A stretch of 64,000 nucleotides of DNA from positions 1 to 64,000 of the forward strand of contig NZ_AUGO01000008.1 of the NCBI RefSeq assembly GCF_000422705.1, in the 5' to 3' direction. This document shows positions 41,255 to 49,393 of the stretch, one piece after another. The DNA is from Flavobacterium soli DSM 19725. GTDB lineage: Bacteria; Bacteroidota; Bacteroidia; Flavobacteriales; Flavobacteriaceae. The notes under the pieces are model-generated. The model saw only the letters and a program-made list of their open reading frames with translations, was not told the origin of the DNA and ran no database searches. Position numbers and translations under genes: made by a program. Position 1 is the stretch's first letter; each line of letters begins with the position of its first letter.

Positions 41255-42001
41255 ATGAAGTTATTACAAGGAAAAACAGTTATCATCACAGGTGCAAGCC
41301 GTGGAATTGGAAAAGGAATTGCAGAGGTTTTTGCCAATCACGGTGCAAATGTTGCCTTCACTTATAGTGCATCTGCCGAATCGGCTTTGGCTTTAGAAAA
41401 CGAGTTGAATGGTTTGGGAATCAAAGCAAAAGGATACCAATCTAACGCTGCAGATTTCAATGAAGCACAAACTTTTGTAGATGCTGTTTTGGCCGATTTT
41501 GGTACAGTTGACGTATTGATCAACAATGCCGGAATCACAAAAGATAACCTTTTAATGAGAATGTCCGAAGAAGATTTCGACAAAGTAATTGATGTCAACT
41601 TGAAGTCGGTTTTCAATATGACCAAAGCGATCCAAAAAACGTTCTTGAAACAACGTTCAGGATCAATCATCAACATGAGTTCTGTAGTAGGAGTGAAAGG
41701 AAATGCTGGTCAAACCAATTATGCCGCGTCAAAAGCAGGAGTTATCGGTTTCACCAAATCAGTAGCCTTAGAATTAGGTTCAAGAAACATCCGTTGCAAC
41801 GCCATCGCTCCAGGATTCATCGAAACTGAAATGACCGGAAAACTAAACGAAGACGTAGTAAAAGGCTGGAGAGAAGCCATTCCTTTGAAACGTGGCGGAA
41901 GCACTGAAGATGTAGCAAACGCTTGTCTTTTCTTCGCTTCAGATATGAGTGCCTACGTTACAGGTCAAGTTTTGAATGTTGACGGAGGAATGCTAACTTA
42001 G
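41255..42001 (+). CDS. fabG: 3-oxoacyl-ACP reductase
   Basis: This 248-residue SDR enzyme has the NADPH motif TGASRGIGKGIAEVF and the NNAG motif (LINNAGITKD). The catalytic triad is in NMSSVVGVKGNAGQTNYAASKAG (Ser, Tyr, Lys), and the Asn in DVNLKSVFNM. The end INVDGGMLT is typical FabG (here VLNVDGGMLT). It reduces 3-oxoacyl-ACP in fatty acid elongation. It is a single gene with its own promoter and is followed by a repeat. Confidence 0.95.
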   Translation: MKLLQGKTVIITGASRGIGKGIAEVFANHGANVAFTYSASAESALALENELNGLGIKAKGYQSNAADFNEAQTFVDAVLADFGTVDVLINNAGITKDNLLMRMSEEDFDKVIDVNLKSVFNMTKAIQKTFLKQRSGSIINMSSVVGVKGNAGQTNYAASKAGVIGFTKSVALELGSRNIRCNAIAPGFIETEMTGKLNEDVVKGWREAIPLKRGGSTEDVANACLFFASDMSAYVTGQVLNVDGGMLT

Positions 42002-42010
42002 AAAAAGTTG

Positions 42011-42056
42011 ACAGTGTTCAGTGTTCAGTTCTCTGCAATCTGAGTACTGAACACTG
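42011..42056. repeat. ACAGTGTTCAGT inverted repeat after fabG
   Basis: ACAGTGTTCAGTGTTCAGT on the left is matched by ACTGAACACTG on the right, with a 16-base loop. The words are the same as in the 34783-34837 element. It may double as the fabG terminator. Confidence 0.65.
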
Positions 42057-42065
42057 CTAATTTTT

Positions 42066-42222
42066 TTCAGAAGCTATTCCCGCTTTCCGTTACAATCTTT
42101 CATCAAAGAATCTTTTTTTCTAAGGCCTGAAAGGAGCTTCCGTTGGTCGCTCTTTCACACCAAGAAAAAATAGATTTTTTCAATGAAAGAATTTCCACTA
42201 CAATCGGGGCTAGTACTTAGAT
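42066..42222. other. Structured intergenic element downstream of fabG
   Basis: Between the ACTGAAC repeat and the next gene, CTTTCATCAAAGAATCTTTT (from 42097) and GATTTTTTCAATGAAAG (to 42188) can pair, with a conserved-looking loop (GGCCTGAAAGGAGCTTCCGT). The outer words GAAGCTATTCCCGCTTTCCG and TTCCACTACAATCGGGGCTA flank it. It resembles a mobile or dispersed element rather than a gene leader, and it holds no open frame. The function is unknown. Confidence 0.4.
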
Positions 42223-42255
42223 TGTCCATATAATGACCAAATTAGAAAACAATTT

Positions 42256-42780
42256 ATGCATATAAATACCTTTTGGAAAATTGTTATCAAGTCAATTGGA
42301 TTATGGCTTTTAATAAATTGTGTTTGGATAATTCCTCAATTCACATCAACATTAAATTTTATTAATGGGGAAATTGAATGGGGAAATTTGATTTTAATTT
42401 GGCTAATCTGCTTTACAACTTTAATTGTTTTCATCTTAGTTACGAGATTATTCCTGTTCAAAACAGAATGGATAATCAAAATTCTTAAACTGGATAAAAA
42501 ATTTATAGAAGAAACAATAGGATTAGACATTCCTGCTAAAACAGTTTTGTCAATAACGGTAACAATTATTGGAGCAATTTGGTTTCTAATGTCTTTCCCT
42601 AATCTGATAACTTCAATATTTGAATTTTTAAGACAGAAGGAGCTAATCAAGAATTATGGAGAAACAGGAATGCTGATTTATTTTTTTATAGCAACAATTT
42701 CTGGATATTTAGTAATGACAAATTCAAAATCAATAACTGATTATATTTGGAAAGAGAATACAGATTTAGATAAACCTTAA
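42256..42780 (+). CDS. Unknown integral membrane protein
   Basis: This 174-residue protein has four hydrophobic segments (IKSIGLWLLINCVWIIPQF; LILIWLICFTTLIVFILVTR; TVLSITVTIIGAIWFLMSFP; GMLIYFFIATISGYLVMT), with a short soluble stretch after the second (KILKLDKKFIEETIGLDIPA). There is no signal peptide beyond the first helix and no family motif. The gene is AT-rich and sits after the repeat element, so it may be a late arrival. Its ATG at 42256 is clear. Function is unknown. Confidence 0.6.
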   Translation: MHINTFWKIVIKSIGLWLLINCVWIIPQFTSTLNFINGEIEWGNLILIWLICFTTLIVFILVTRLFLFKTEWIIKILKLDKKFIEETIGLDIPAKTVLSITVTIIGAIWFLMSFPNLITSIFEFLRQKELIKNYGETGMLIYFFIATISGYLVMTNSKSITDYIWKENTDLDKP

Positions 42781-42835
42781 TTTCCTTAATAACTTAATGG
42801 TTCAAAATTTTAATCATTAAATTTAAATTTAAAAA

Positions 42836-44863
42836 ATGACATCAACCACAATTCTATTAATCTTATTATCGGTTTTAATTACAGGAGGTTTGTCATTTTA
42901 CCACTATTTTTACAAAGCCAAAAGCAAGTCGAAAGTAACTTTGCTTTTGGCTTTTTTGCGTTTTTTCTCGATTTTCGGAATCTTATTGTTGTTAATTAAT
43001 CCAAAGATTACCAAGAACACCTATGAAACCGAAAAAACACCATTACCAATTGTAATGGACAATTCAAGTTCTATTGTAAATCTAAAAGCAAATGAAACCG
43101 CTTTGGAACTTTACAAGAAACTGACTTCAAATGCCGATTTGCAAGAAAAATTTGCGATACAATCCTATCAATTTGACAATGAATTTGAGCTCTCAGAACA
43201 ATTTGATTTCAAGGGAAACCAATCCAATTTTGAAGCAGTAGCAAAAAATCTGAAAAGCATCAACAAGAACAAAAACTATCCAACAGTTTTAATCTCGGAT
43301 GGAAATCAAACCCAAGGAAATGATTATGTATATAGTTTTGATGCCAATAATAAAGTGTATCCTTTAATTCTTGGTGACACCACTACTTTCTTGGATTTGA
43401 AAATCAATCAGTTGAATGTCAATAAATATGCTTTCCATAAAAATAAATTCCCTGTTGAAGTATTCTTAAACTATTCAGGAACCAAAAGCATCACGGCCGA
43501 TTTCAGTATTTCGCAAGGTAATTCGGTGTTGAACAAACAAAGCGTTACATTTTCGCCCTCAAAAAGATCAGCAGTAATCAATGTGTTGCTTCCTGCAAAT
43601 ACTATCGGGCTACAGGTTTTTAAAGCTTCAATTACCTCAAAAGAAACCGAAAAAAACGCCTACAATAACACCAAGAATTTTGCAGTAGAAGTTATCGACC
43701 AGAAGTCGGAAATTGCAATTGTTTCATCCATCAATCATCCTGATGTTGGGGCTTTGAAACGTTCAATCGAAACCAATTTGCAACGTAATGTGACGTTGGT
43801 CAAGCCAAAAGAAATACAGTCGTTGCAGGATTATAACGTCCTGATTTTATACCAACCAACAGCCGAATTCAAGTCGGTTTTTGAGTTGAACAAGAATGTA
43901 GGATTGAACACCTTTATCATCACAGGAAACAACACCGATTTTAATTTCCTCAACCAGCAACAAAAAAGCCTGACCTTCAAGATGAGTTCCCAAACGGAAG
44001 ATTATTTGGCCGAATTCGATTCGCAATTCAATCTTTTTGCCCTAGATAATATTGGTTTTGAAAACCTTCCGCCTTTGCAAAATGCCTACGGTACAGTTGT
44101 TGCAAACGAAAATGTGAATGTGCTTCTTTCGTCCAGAATTCGAAACATTCAAACCAATATGCCGTTATTGGCTTTCGCCGAAAATCAAGGCAAACGAACA
44201 GCTTTTTTATTGGGAGAAAACATCTGGAAATGGCGTTTGCAAAGCCGAATAGACAATGAATCATTCGAAAGTTTCGATGTTTTTATTGATAAGACCATTC
44301 AGTTTTTGGCTTCAAATAATTCAAAAAAATCGCTAATTGTCAACCACGAAAGCTTCTACAATTCAGGAGATGCAATTGAAATTACAGCTCAATATTTCAA
44401 TAAAAATTATGAGTTTGACGAAAAGGCACGTTTGACAATTTCGGTAACCAACAAACAAACGAAGCAAAACAAGAACTACGATTTATTGAAAGGAAATAAC
44501 ACCTATAAAGTTAACCTTGACGGCCTTCCAGCCGGACAATATAATTTTACCGTAAAAGAGTTGACTTCTAAAAACAGCTATTCTGGTTATTTCGAAATCT
44601 TAGATTTCGATATCGAACAGCAGTTTGTGAATCCTGATGTTGCAAAATTAAACCAATTGGCGACTCAAACTAACGGCAAGACTTTTATGCCCAACCAATC
44701 GGATTTGTTGATTAAAAATCTTCTGGAGAATGAAGATTACAAAGCCATTCAAAAGGAAATTACAAAAAAGATTCCTTTGATCGATAGTATCTTGCTGTTG
44801 ATTTTGATTGCTGCAGCATTGGCTTCGGAGTGGTTTATTAGAAAATACAACGGGATGTTGTAA
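42836..44863 (+). CDS. VWA-like membrane protein with C-terminal anchor
   Basis: This 675-residue protein has two N-terminal helices (ILLILLSVLITGGLSFYHYF; LLAFLRFFSIFGILLLLI) and a C-terminal helix (LIDSILLLILIAAALASEWF). The region from residue 75 starts PIVMDNSSSIVNLKAN, a DxSxS MIDAS-like site of a von Willebrand A domain. A Gln/Thr-rich middle and beta-rich part (SGTKSITADFSIS, YFEILDFDIEQQFVNPDVAK) follow. VWA membrane proteins of this sort often act with MoxR ATPases in Bacteroidota (Bat-like), but no such gene is beside it. The stop is directly against the stop of the convergent YoaK-type gene. Confidence 0.7.
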   Translation: MTSTTILLILLSVLITGGLSFYHYFYKAKSKSKVTLLLAFLRFFSIFGILLLLINPKITKNTYETEKTPLPIVMDNSSSIVNLKANETALELYKKLTSNADLQEKFAIQSYQFDNEFELSEQFDFKGNQSNFEAVAKNLKSINKNKNYPTVLISDGNQTQGNDYVYSFDANNKVYPLILGDTTTFLDLKINQLNVNKYAFHKNKFPVEVFLNYSGTKSITADFSISQGNSVLNKQSVTFSPSKRSAVINVLLPANTIGLQVFKASITSKETEKNAYNNTKNFAVEVIDQKSEIAIVSSINHPDVGALKRSIETNLQRNVTLVKPKEIQSLQDYNVLILYQPTAEFKSVFELNKNVGLNTFIITGNNTDFNFLNQQQKSLTFKMSSQTEDYLAEFDSQFNLFALDNIGFENLPPLQNAYGTVVANENVNVLLSSRIRNIQTNMPLLAFAENQGKRTAFLLGENIWKWRLQSRIDNESFESFDVFIDKTIQFLASNNSKKSLIVNHESFYNSGDAIEITAQYFNKNYEFDEKARLTISVTNKQTKQNKNYDLLKGNNTYKVNLDGLPAGQYNFTVKELTSKNSYSGYFEILDFDIEQQFVNPDVAKLNQLATQTNGKTFMPNQSDLLIKNLLENEDYKAIQKEITKKIPLIDSILLLILIAAALASEWFIRKYNGML

Positions 44864-45595
44864 TCAATGCTGAAATGTTTTTCTCCTAATTACAAAATAT
44901 TGTAACCGAACATAATCATAAACCAATGCGGTAAACAATATTAGAACTGCTAAAAGAAGGGTTTTAATTTGGAAATAGGAATATAAATATCCTCCCAAGA
45001 TGCAACCGCTAAAAAATGAAATTATGATTGAAAACCGTAAATAAATATTGGCTTTTAATCTTTTGATTTCGGTTTCCTTTTTGTAGAAAAAAAGTTGTGA
45101 CAGCTCAATTCCCAAATCTGTAAAAAGCCCCGTTAGATGTGTTGTCCTAACGGTTGATTGCGAAATTTTTGTCACCAAGGCATTTTGGATTCCCATCGCC
45201 AGTAGCATTCCAAAAGCAATTATTTTACCTTCTGTTTCGGATAAATTAGTTTCAATTCCGAAAATTGCTATTACCAATAAAACAGTCATTTCTAAAGCAA
45301 TAGGAATTACATGCGAAAACTGTGGTTTTGTTTTAGATACCGTTTCAGTTATAAAATTAGAGAGGAAAGCTCCACCAAGGAAGAAAAGGGTTAAAATCAG
45401 AAAAGTAATGGCTGCTGCAAATTCATTTCGGATCATTTCTTCAGCAAAAAAAGCAAAGTGTCCCGTTACATTGGTCGTTAATATTTTAATGGACAAGACT
45501 CCTGTAATGTTTACAATCCCCGCCACTAATGATAGCAAGGTTGCCAATCGAAGATTATGAATGAAAGTTCTGTTTTTTCCTTGATGGCGAAACAT
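44864..45595 (-). CDS. YoaK/DUF1275 family membrane protein
   Basis: This 243-residue protein has about six hydrophobic segments and the DUF1275 motif VAGIVNITGVLSIKILTTNVTGHFAFF, with NVTGH at the end of the first helical hairpin. The second half has ALVTKISQSTVRTTHLTGLF, also typical. The family is of unknown function, sometimes called YoaK. It is convergent with the VWA-type gene with zero bases between stops. Its promoter lies in the 45596-45662 gap but is not clear. Confidence 0.88.
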   Translation of the reverse strand: MFRHQGKNRTFIHNLRLATLLSLVAGIVNITGVLSIKILTTNVTGHFAFFAEEMIRNEFAAAITFLILTLFFLGGAFLSNFITETVSKTKPQFSHVIPIALEMTVLLVIAIFGIETNLSETEGKIIAFGMLLAMGIQNALVTKISQSTVRTTHLTGLFTDLGIELSQLFFYKKETEIKRLKANIYLRFSIIISFFSGCILGGYLYSYFQIKTLLLAVLILFTALVYDYVRLQYFVIRRKTFQH

Positions 45596-45662
45596 TGGTT
45601 GTAATCTTTTTTCAAATTTACATCAAAATAGTATAGTGTGATATCTTAGAGTAGTTTATAAA

Positions 45663-45695
45663 TTAAGATTGGCTTAAGATTGGCTTAAGATTGAT
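45663..45695 (+). promoter_or_regulatory. Triple PmrA/QseB-like binding site before the redox operon
   Basis: TTAAGATTGGC, TTAAGATTGGC and TTAAGATTGAT are three head-to-tail units of exactly 11 bases. Each gives the half-site YTTAAG with N5 between, the pattern bound by PmrA/QseB-type OmpR regulators (one half-site begins with A). It lies 58-90 bases before the thioredoxin ATG and about 33-65 upstream of the -7 box, a usual activator position. The OmpR-type regulator encoded at 48722 is the natural candidate. Confidence 0.6.
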
Positions 45696-45727
45696 TTCTC
45701 GCGGTAAGAAACCATTCCAATACTCGT

Positions 45728-45735
45728 TAATTTTG
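45728..45735 (+). promoter_or_regulatory. -7 promoter element of the redox operon
   Basis: TAATTTTG matches TAnnTTTG and lies 17 bases before the ATG at 45753. It sits downstream of the triple 11-bp repeat. Confidence 0.45.
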
Positions 45736-45752
45736 GTATATAATTTACGGAT

Positions 45753-46187
45753 ATGAAAAAGTTAATTTTACTGTTGTTTCTAGCAACATTTTCAACTGCA
45801 TTTTCTCAAAACTGGGAAAAGAACTTTACAGAAGCCAAAGCCAAAGCTGTAATAGAAAACAAAAATATTTTATTAGTCTTTTCTGGTTCAGATTGGTGTG
45901 CTCCATGTATCAAGCTGGATAAGAATGTTTGGCAATCGGAAGCATTTAGCAAGGCTTCAAAAGAAAATTGGATTATCTACAAAGCTGATTTTCCTAAGAA
46001 GAAATCCAATCAACTTTCCCAAGAACTTACGAATGAAAACAAGGCTTTGGCTGAAAAATACAACAAAGCAGGTAATTTTCCTTTAGTAGTGCTTTTGGAT
46101 AAAAACGGAAAAGTTTTGGGAATGGAAAGTTTCAAGAATATTACAGCCGATGAATATGTACAACTTCTTCATTCTTTTGAAAAATGA
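45753..46187 (+). CDS. Secreted thioredoxin-fold protein
   Basis: This 144-residue protein has a signal peptide (MKKLILLLFLATFSTAFSQ) and a thioredoxin-like domain with the active site SGSDWCAPCIKLDKNVW (Cys49 and Cys52). The rest includes NFPLVVLLDKNGKVLGMESF as the cis-Pro-like strand. It resembles the thioredoxin_7 (DUF255-like) periplasmic oxidoreductases. It overlaps the next gene by four bases (ATGA), so it is made together with ApbE. It probably reduces or protects thiols in the redox operon, including the Cys-ended DUF4266 lipoprotein. Confidence 0.87.
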   Translation: MKKLILLLFLATFSTAFSQNWEKNFTEAKAKAVIENKNILLVFSGSDWCAPCIKLDKNVWQSEAFSKASKENWIIYKADFPKKKSNQLSQELTNENKALAEKYNKAGNFPLVVLLDKNGKVLGMESFKNITADEYVQLLHSFEK

Positions 46188-47170
46188 TCAAAATAGCATT
46201 CAGAATAGTTGTCTTTTTAATTTTTACAACTTCTTTCGGGCAAGTCGTTCACAAACGAAAGTTATCGATGTTAGGAAGTCCGTTTGAGGTTACAGTCGTG
46301 GCTCAAGACACCATCAAAGCCAATGATTGGATTGATTTGGCTCTAGCCGAAGTAAAACGTGTCGAAAACCAAATCTCCGATTGGATTCCGACCACGCCAA
46401 TATCTCAAGTCAATAAGAATGCTGGAATTCAAGCCGTAAAAGTAGATGACGAAGTATTTCAATTGGTGCAAAGAGCCTTGAAAATATCAGAATTGACAAG
46501 TGGTGCTTTTGATATTTCCTATGCTTCGATGGATAAAATTTGGAAGTTTGACGGAAGTATGAAAGCAATGCCAACTCCCGAAGCTATTGCAAAATCGGTA
46601 GAGCGAATTGGCTATAAGAAAATCATTTTGAACGAAAAGGAGCATTCGATTTTCCTAAAAGAGTTGGGGATGAAATTAGGCCTTGGCGGAATAGGTCAGG
46701 GCTATATTGCTGATAAAGTAAAAGCATTGTTGGTTTCCAAGGGCTGTACTTCGGGTATTGTAAATGTGTCGGGCGACATCAATGCTTGGGGAAAACAGCC
46801 TGACGGAACGCCATGGAGTGTCGGGATCGTAAATCCGATGAACAAGAATAACGTTTTTGCCACTTTTCCGCTCGAAGACAGCTCGGTTGAAACTTCGGGA
46901 AGCTACGAGAAATTTGTCACCTTCAATGGAATACGCTATTCCCACATCATCGACCCACGAACGGGTTATCCAGCTACAGGAATCGTGAGCGTTTCAGTAT
47001 TTGCAAAACAGACTGAAATTGCTGATGCTTTGGCAACCGGAATTTTCGTTTTGGGAGTGGATGTTGGACTGGATTTGGTCAATCAATTAAAAGGAATCGG
47101 ATGCATAATCGTAGATGACAAAGGAATGGTGCATGCGTCAAAAAACATAGACATTAAAAAATTTCAATAA
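46184..47170 (+). CDS. FAD:protein FMN transferase (ApbE family)
   Basis: This 328-residue protein has a signal-like N-terminus (MIKIAFRIVVFLIFTTSFGQ) and the ApbE domain: LGSPFEVTVVAQD, SGAFDISYASMDKIWKFDGS, LGLGGIGQGYIADKVKALLV, SGDINAWGKQPDGTPWSVGI and the Mg/FAD motif YSHIIDPRTGYPATG. ApbE attaches FMN to Ser or Thr of exported proteins. A flavinylated partner with an obvious D-x-x-[ST]-A-T motif is not visible among the neighbours, so the target is open. Its stop overlaps the DUF4266 start by one base (TAATG). Confidence 0.92.
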   Translation: MIKIAFRIVVFLIFTTSFGQVVHKRKLSMLGSPFEVTVVAQDTIKANDWIDLALAEVKRVENQISDWIPTTPISQVNKNAGIQAVKVDDEVFQLVQRALKISELTSGAFDISYASMDKIWKFDGSMKAMPTPEAIAKSVERIGYKKIILNEKEHSIFLKELGMKLGLGGIGQGYIADKVKALLVSKGCTSGIVNVSGDINAWGKQPDGTPWSVGIVNPMNKNNVFATFPLEDSSVETSGSYEKFVTFNGIRYSHIIDPRTGYPATGIVSVSVFAKQTEIADALATGIFVLGVDVGLDLVNQLKGIGCIIVDDKGMVHASKNIDIKKFQ

Positions 47171-47379
47171 TGAAAAAAATAGCATTTGCCCTTTTGAGCT
47201 TGGTTGTTTTACAATCATGCAGTTCTGTAAAAGAATATGAAAAAGAAAAAATAAATGACCCTGATATGAAATTAACAGCACGTTCAACAGAGCGTTTCGA
47301 AACCAATTATCAAGTCTACAGGGAAGCTTCGGCAGGAGCCAATGGTGGAAAAACGGGCGGTGGTTGTGGTTGTAATTAA
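47170..47379 (+). CDS. Small DUF4266 lipoprotein with C-terminal CxC
   Basis: This 69-residue protein has a lipobox (LVVLQSCSS, Cys17), so it should be a membrane-anchored lipoprotein. Mature residues are charged (KEYEKEKINDPDMKLTARST), then FETNYQVYREASAGANGGKT and the tail GGGCGCN with Cys66 and Cys68. DUF4266 proteins occur beside DUF3570 and ApbE genes. The CxC end could bind a metal or carry electrons or thiols. It is translationally coupled to ApbE. The next gene starts 26 bases after its stop. Confidence 0.8.
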   Translation: MKKIAFALLSLVVLQSCSSVKEYEKEKINDPDMKLTARSTERFETNYQVYREASAGANGGKTGGGCGCN

Positions 47380-47404
47380 AAAATCTGATTCAGATAAAAC
47401 AAAG

Positions 47405-48718
47405 ATGAAAAAATACCTTTCACTCATATTTTTACTTTTCGGCTTGACCGTTATCGCACAAGAAAAAGATTCAACAGTGGTTTTCAAGAAACGTGTCTTG
47501 GAAAGTACAGAAGTGGATTTCTTGATGAGTTATTACAAGCAGGACGGAATTCACTCGGCTGTTTCAGGAGGAAACGGAATGGAGGAATTGACCGACATTA
47601 CCCCCACAATCGTTGTGGCAATGCCTCTCAGCGATGACGAAGTATTAACAATTGATGCCGGACTTTCAGCCTATTCATCAGCTTCATCAGGAAATATTAA
47701 TCCGTTCGACAGTGCTACTCCAAGTCCGTGGCAGGCCAGTTCTGGAGCTTCTGCCCAAGATATGCTGACGACTTTGGTGGTCAATTACAGCCATAGTTCG
47801 GATGATCGAAACACGATTTGGAATGCTCATGCTTCGGGTTCGGTGGAATATGATTATTCTTCGATTGGTTTTGGAGGTGGTTTTACGAAATTATTCAATG
47901 ATAAAAATACTGAAATCAATGTTTCGGCCAATGTCTATTTGGACACTTGGAGCCCTATTTATCCTAAAGAATTACAGGATTTTGCTGATAACGGAAATAC
48001 GTTAAACGGCGGAATTTTCAATCGCTTTGACATAACGGGAAATACAGATTATAATCCTGAAAAATTCAAATTCCACAATAACAAGAAACGAAATTCGTTT
48101 GCCTTATCGTTCAGTTTTTCGCAAGTCATCAACAAGAAAATGCAACTTTCGCTTTTTGCCGATGTTTTGCAACAGCAAGGATTGCTGTCAACGCCTTACC
48201 AAAGGATCTATTTTAAAGATATTGCCGATTCTTTCATCAACGAGTTTCAACTGGCCGACGATATTGAGCGATTGCCCGATTCTCGTTTTAAATTGCCACT
48301 TGGAGCACGGTTGAATTATTACATCAACGAGCGTTTCGTCTTGAGGACTTATTATCGTTTTTATACTGATAACTGGGGTGTTCAGACCCATACGGCAAGT
48401 TTTGAATTGCCAATAAAATTAACGGATAGGTTCACGGTTTTTCCGATGTATCGTTATTATTCGCAAACGGCATCCAACTATTTTGCTCCGTATGAATCAC
48501 ATCTTTCAACAGAGAAATATTATACTTCAGACTATGATTTATCGACGTTTAATGCCAATCAATATGGCTTTGGAATAAATTATACGGATATTTTTACGGG
48601 AAGCAAAATTTGGAAATTTGGTATTAAAAACATCGATTTCAGATTTAATCATTATACAAGAAGCGACGGATTGGATGCAAATATTGTATCTTTCGGAATC
48701 AAATTTGTCAAGCAGTAA
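47405..48718 (+). CDS. DUF3570 outer-membrane barrel-like protein
   Basis: I chose the ATG at 47405 because it opens a signal peptide (MKKYLSLIFLLFGLTVIAQE); the longer frame is the reverse-frame spill of the previous gene's Gly/Cys tail. The 437-residue protein is rich in alternating aromatic strands (YYKQDGIHSAVSGGNG, VVNYSHSSDDRNTIWNAHAS, RLNYYINERFVLRTYYRFYT) and ends in VSFGIKFVKQ, so a beta barrel is likely. DUF3570 is a family of unknown function tied to DUF4266 and ApbE. It may form the outer-membrane part of the redox locus. Confidence 0.82.
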   Translation: MKKYLSLIFLLFGLTVIAQEKDSTVVFKKRVLESTEVDFLMSYYKQDGIHSAVSGGNGMEELTDITPTIVVAMPLSDDEVLTIDAGLSAYSSASSGNINPFDSATPSPWQASSGASAQDMLTTLVVNYSHSSDDRNTIWNAHASGSVEYDYSSIGFGGGFTKLFNDKNTEINVSANVYLDTWSPIYPKELQDFADNGNTLNGGIFNRFDITGNTDYNPEKFKFHNNKKRNSFALSFSFSQVINKKMQLSLFADVLQQQGLLSTPYQRIYFKDIADSFINEFQLADDIERLPDSRFKLPLGARLNYYINERFVLRTYYRFYTDNWGVQTHTASFELPIKLTDRFTVFPMYRYYSQTASNYFAPYESHLSTEKYYTSDYDLSTFNANQYGFGINYTDIFTGSKIWKFGIKNIDFRFNHYTRSDGLDANIVSFGIKFVKQ

Positions 48719-48721
48719 AAA

Positions 48722-49384
48722 ATGAAAATTCTTGTAGTAGAAGACGAAATCGGGATTGCCAATTTTCTGAAGCAAGGTTTGGAAGAAGAAAATTATGAAG
48801 TTTTCGTGGCCAATGATGGCGAAAAAGGGCTTGATTCGGCACTTAAAAACAAACCCGATTTGATTTTATTAGATTGGATGCTTCCCAAAATTACAGGTTT
48901 GGAAGTTTGCAAGAGTATTAGAAAAAAAGAGGCCAAAACGCCTATTATTTTTCTGACAGCAAAGGATACAGTTCAAGAAACTATTGAAGGTCTAAAGGCA
49001 GGAGCCAATGATTATATCAAAAAACCTTTCAGTTTTGAAGAATTGCTCGAAAGGATTAAAATTCATTTCAGAAGCGAAAAGGAAAGCGATGACTTGAGTT
49101 TGGGAAATATCAAGATGAAACTTTCCAGCCATCAGGTTTTTGTAGAAGATAGCGAAGTTGTATTGACACAGCGGGAGTTTGATTTATTGGCCTATCTGAT
49201 AAAAAATAAGGGAAATGTCTGCACCAGAACCCAAATAATAGAGGACGTTTGGAACATCCATTTTGAATATGACACGGGTGTGATTGATGTTTTTATGAAC
49301 GCCATCCGGAAAAAATTAAACCTAAAAAAGGAAGAAGATTATATCAAAACCCTTCGCGGAATTGGGTATATTGCAAATGACTAA
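48722..49384 (+). CDS. OmpR-family response regulator
   Basis: This 220-residue protein has a receiver with the phospho-acceptor Asp in PDLILLDWMLPKITGLEV, Thr in TPIIFLTAKDT, and Lys in YIKKPFSFEELLERI. The C-terminal winged-helix DNA-binding domain is of OmpR/PhoB type (SEVVLTQREFDLLAYLIKNK, VDVWNIHFEYDTGVIDVFMN-like region, LKTLRGIGYIAND). Regulators of this family bind tandem repeats at 11-bp spacing such as 45663-45695. It is directly followed by its kinase gene, 9 bases on. It probably autoregulates the whole redox operon. Confidence 0.94.
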   Translation: MKILVVEDEIGIANFLKQGLEEENYEVFVANDGEKGLDSALKNKPDLILLDWMLPKITGLEVCKSIRKKEAKTPIIFLTAKDTVQETIEGLKAGANDYIKKPFSFEELLERIKIHFRSEKESDDLSLGNIKMKLSSHQVFVEDSEVVLTQREFDLLAYLIKNKGNVCTRTQIIEDVWNIHFEYDTGVIDVFMNAIRKKLNLKKEEDYIKTLRGIGYIAND

Positions 49385-49393
49385 GTAAAAATT

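Noticed and set aside
42256..42780. Toxin or immunity protein next to a mobile element
   Set aside because: The protein has four helices and no partner gene or known motif, so the label would be a guess.
47342..47404. Earlier start for the DUF3570 gene
   Set aside because: It would read the DUF4266 tail in another frame and lacks a signal peptide. The ATG at 47405 gives a clean signal.
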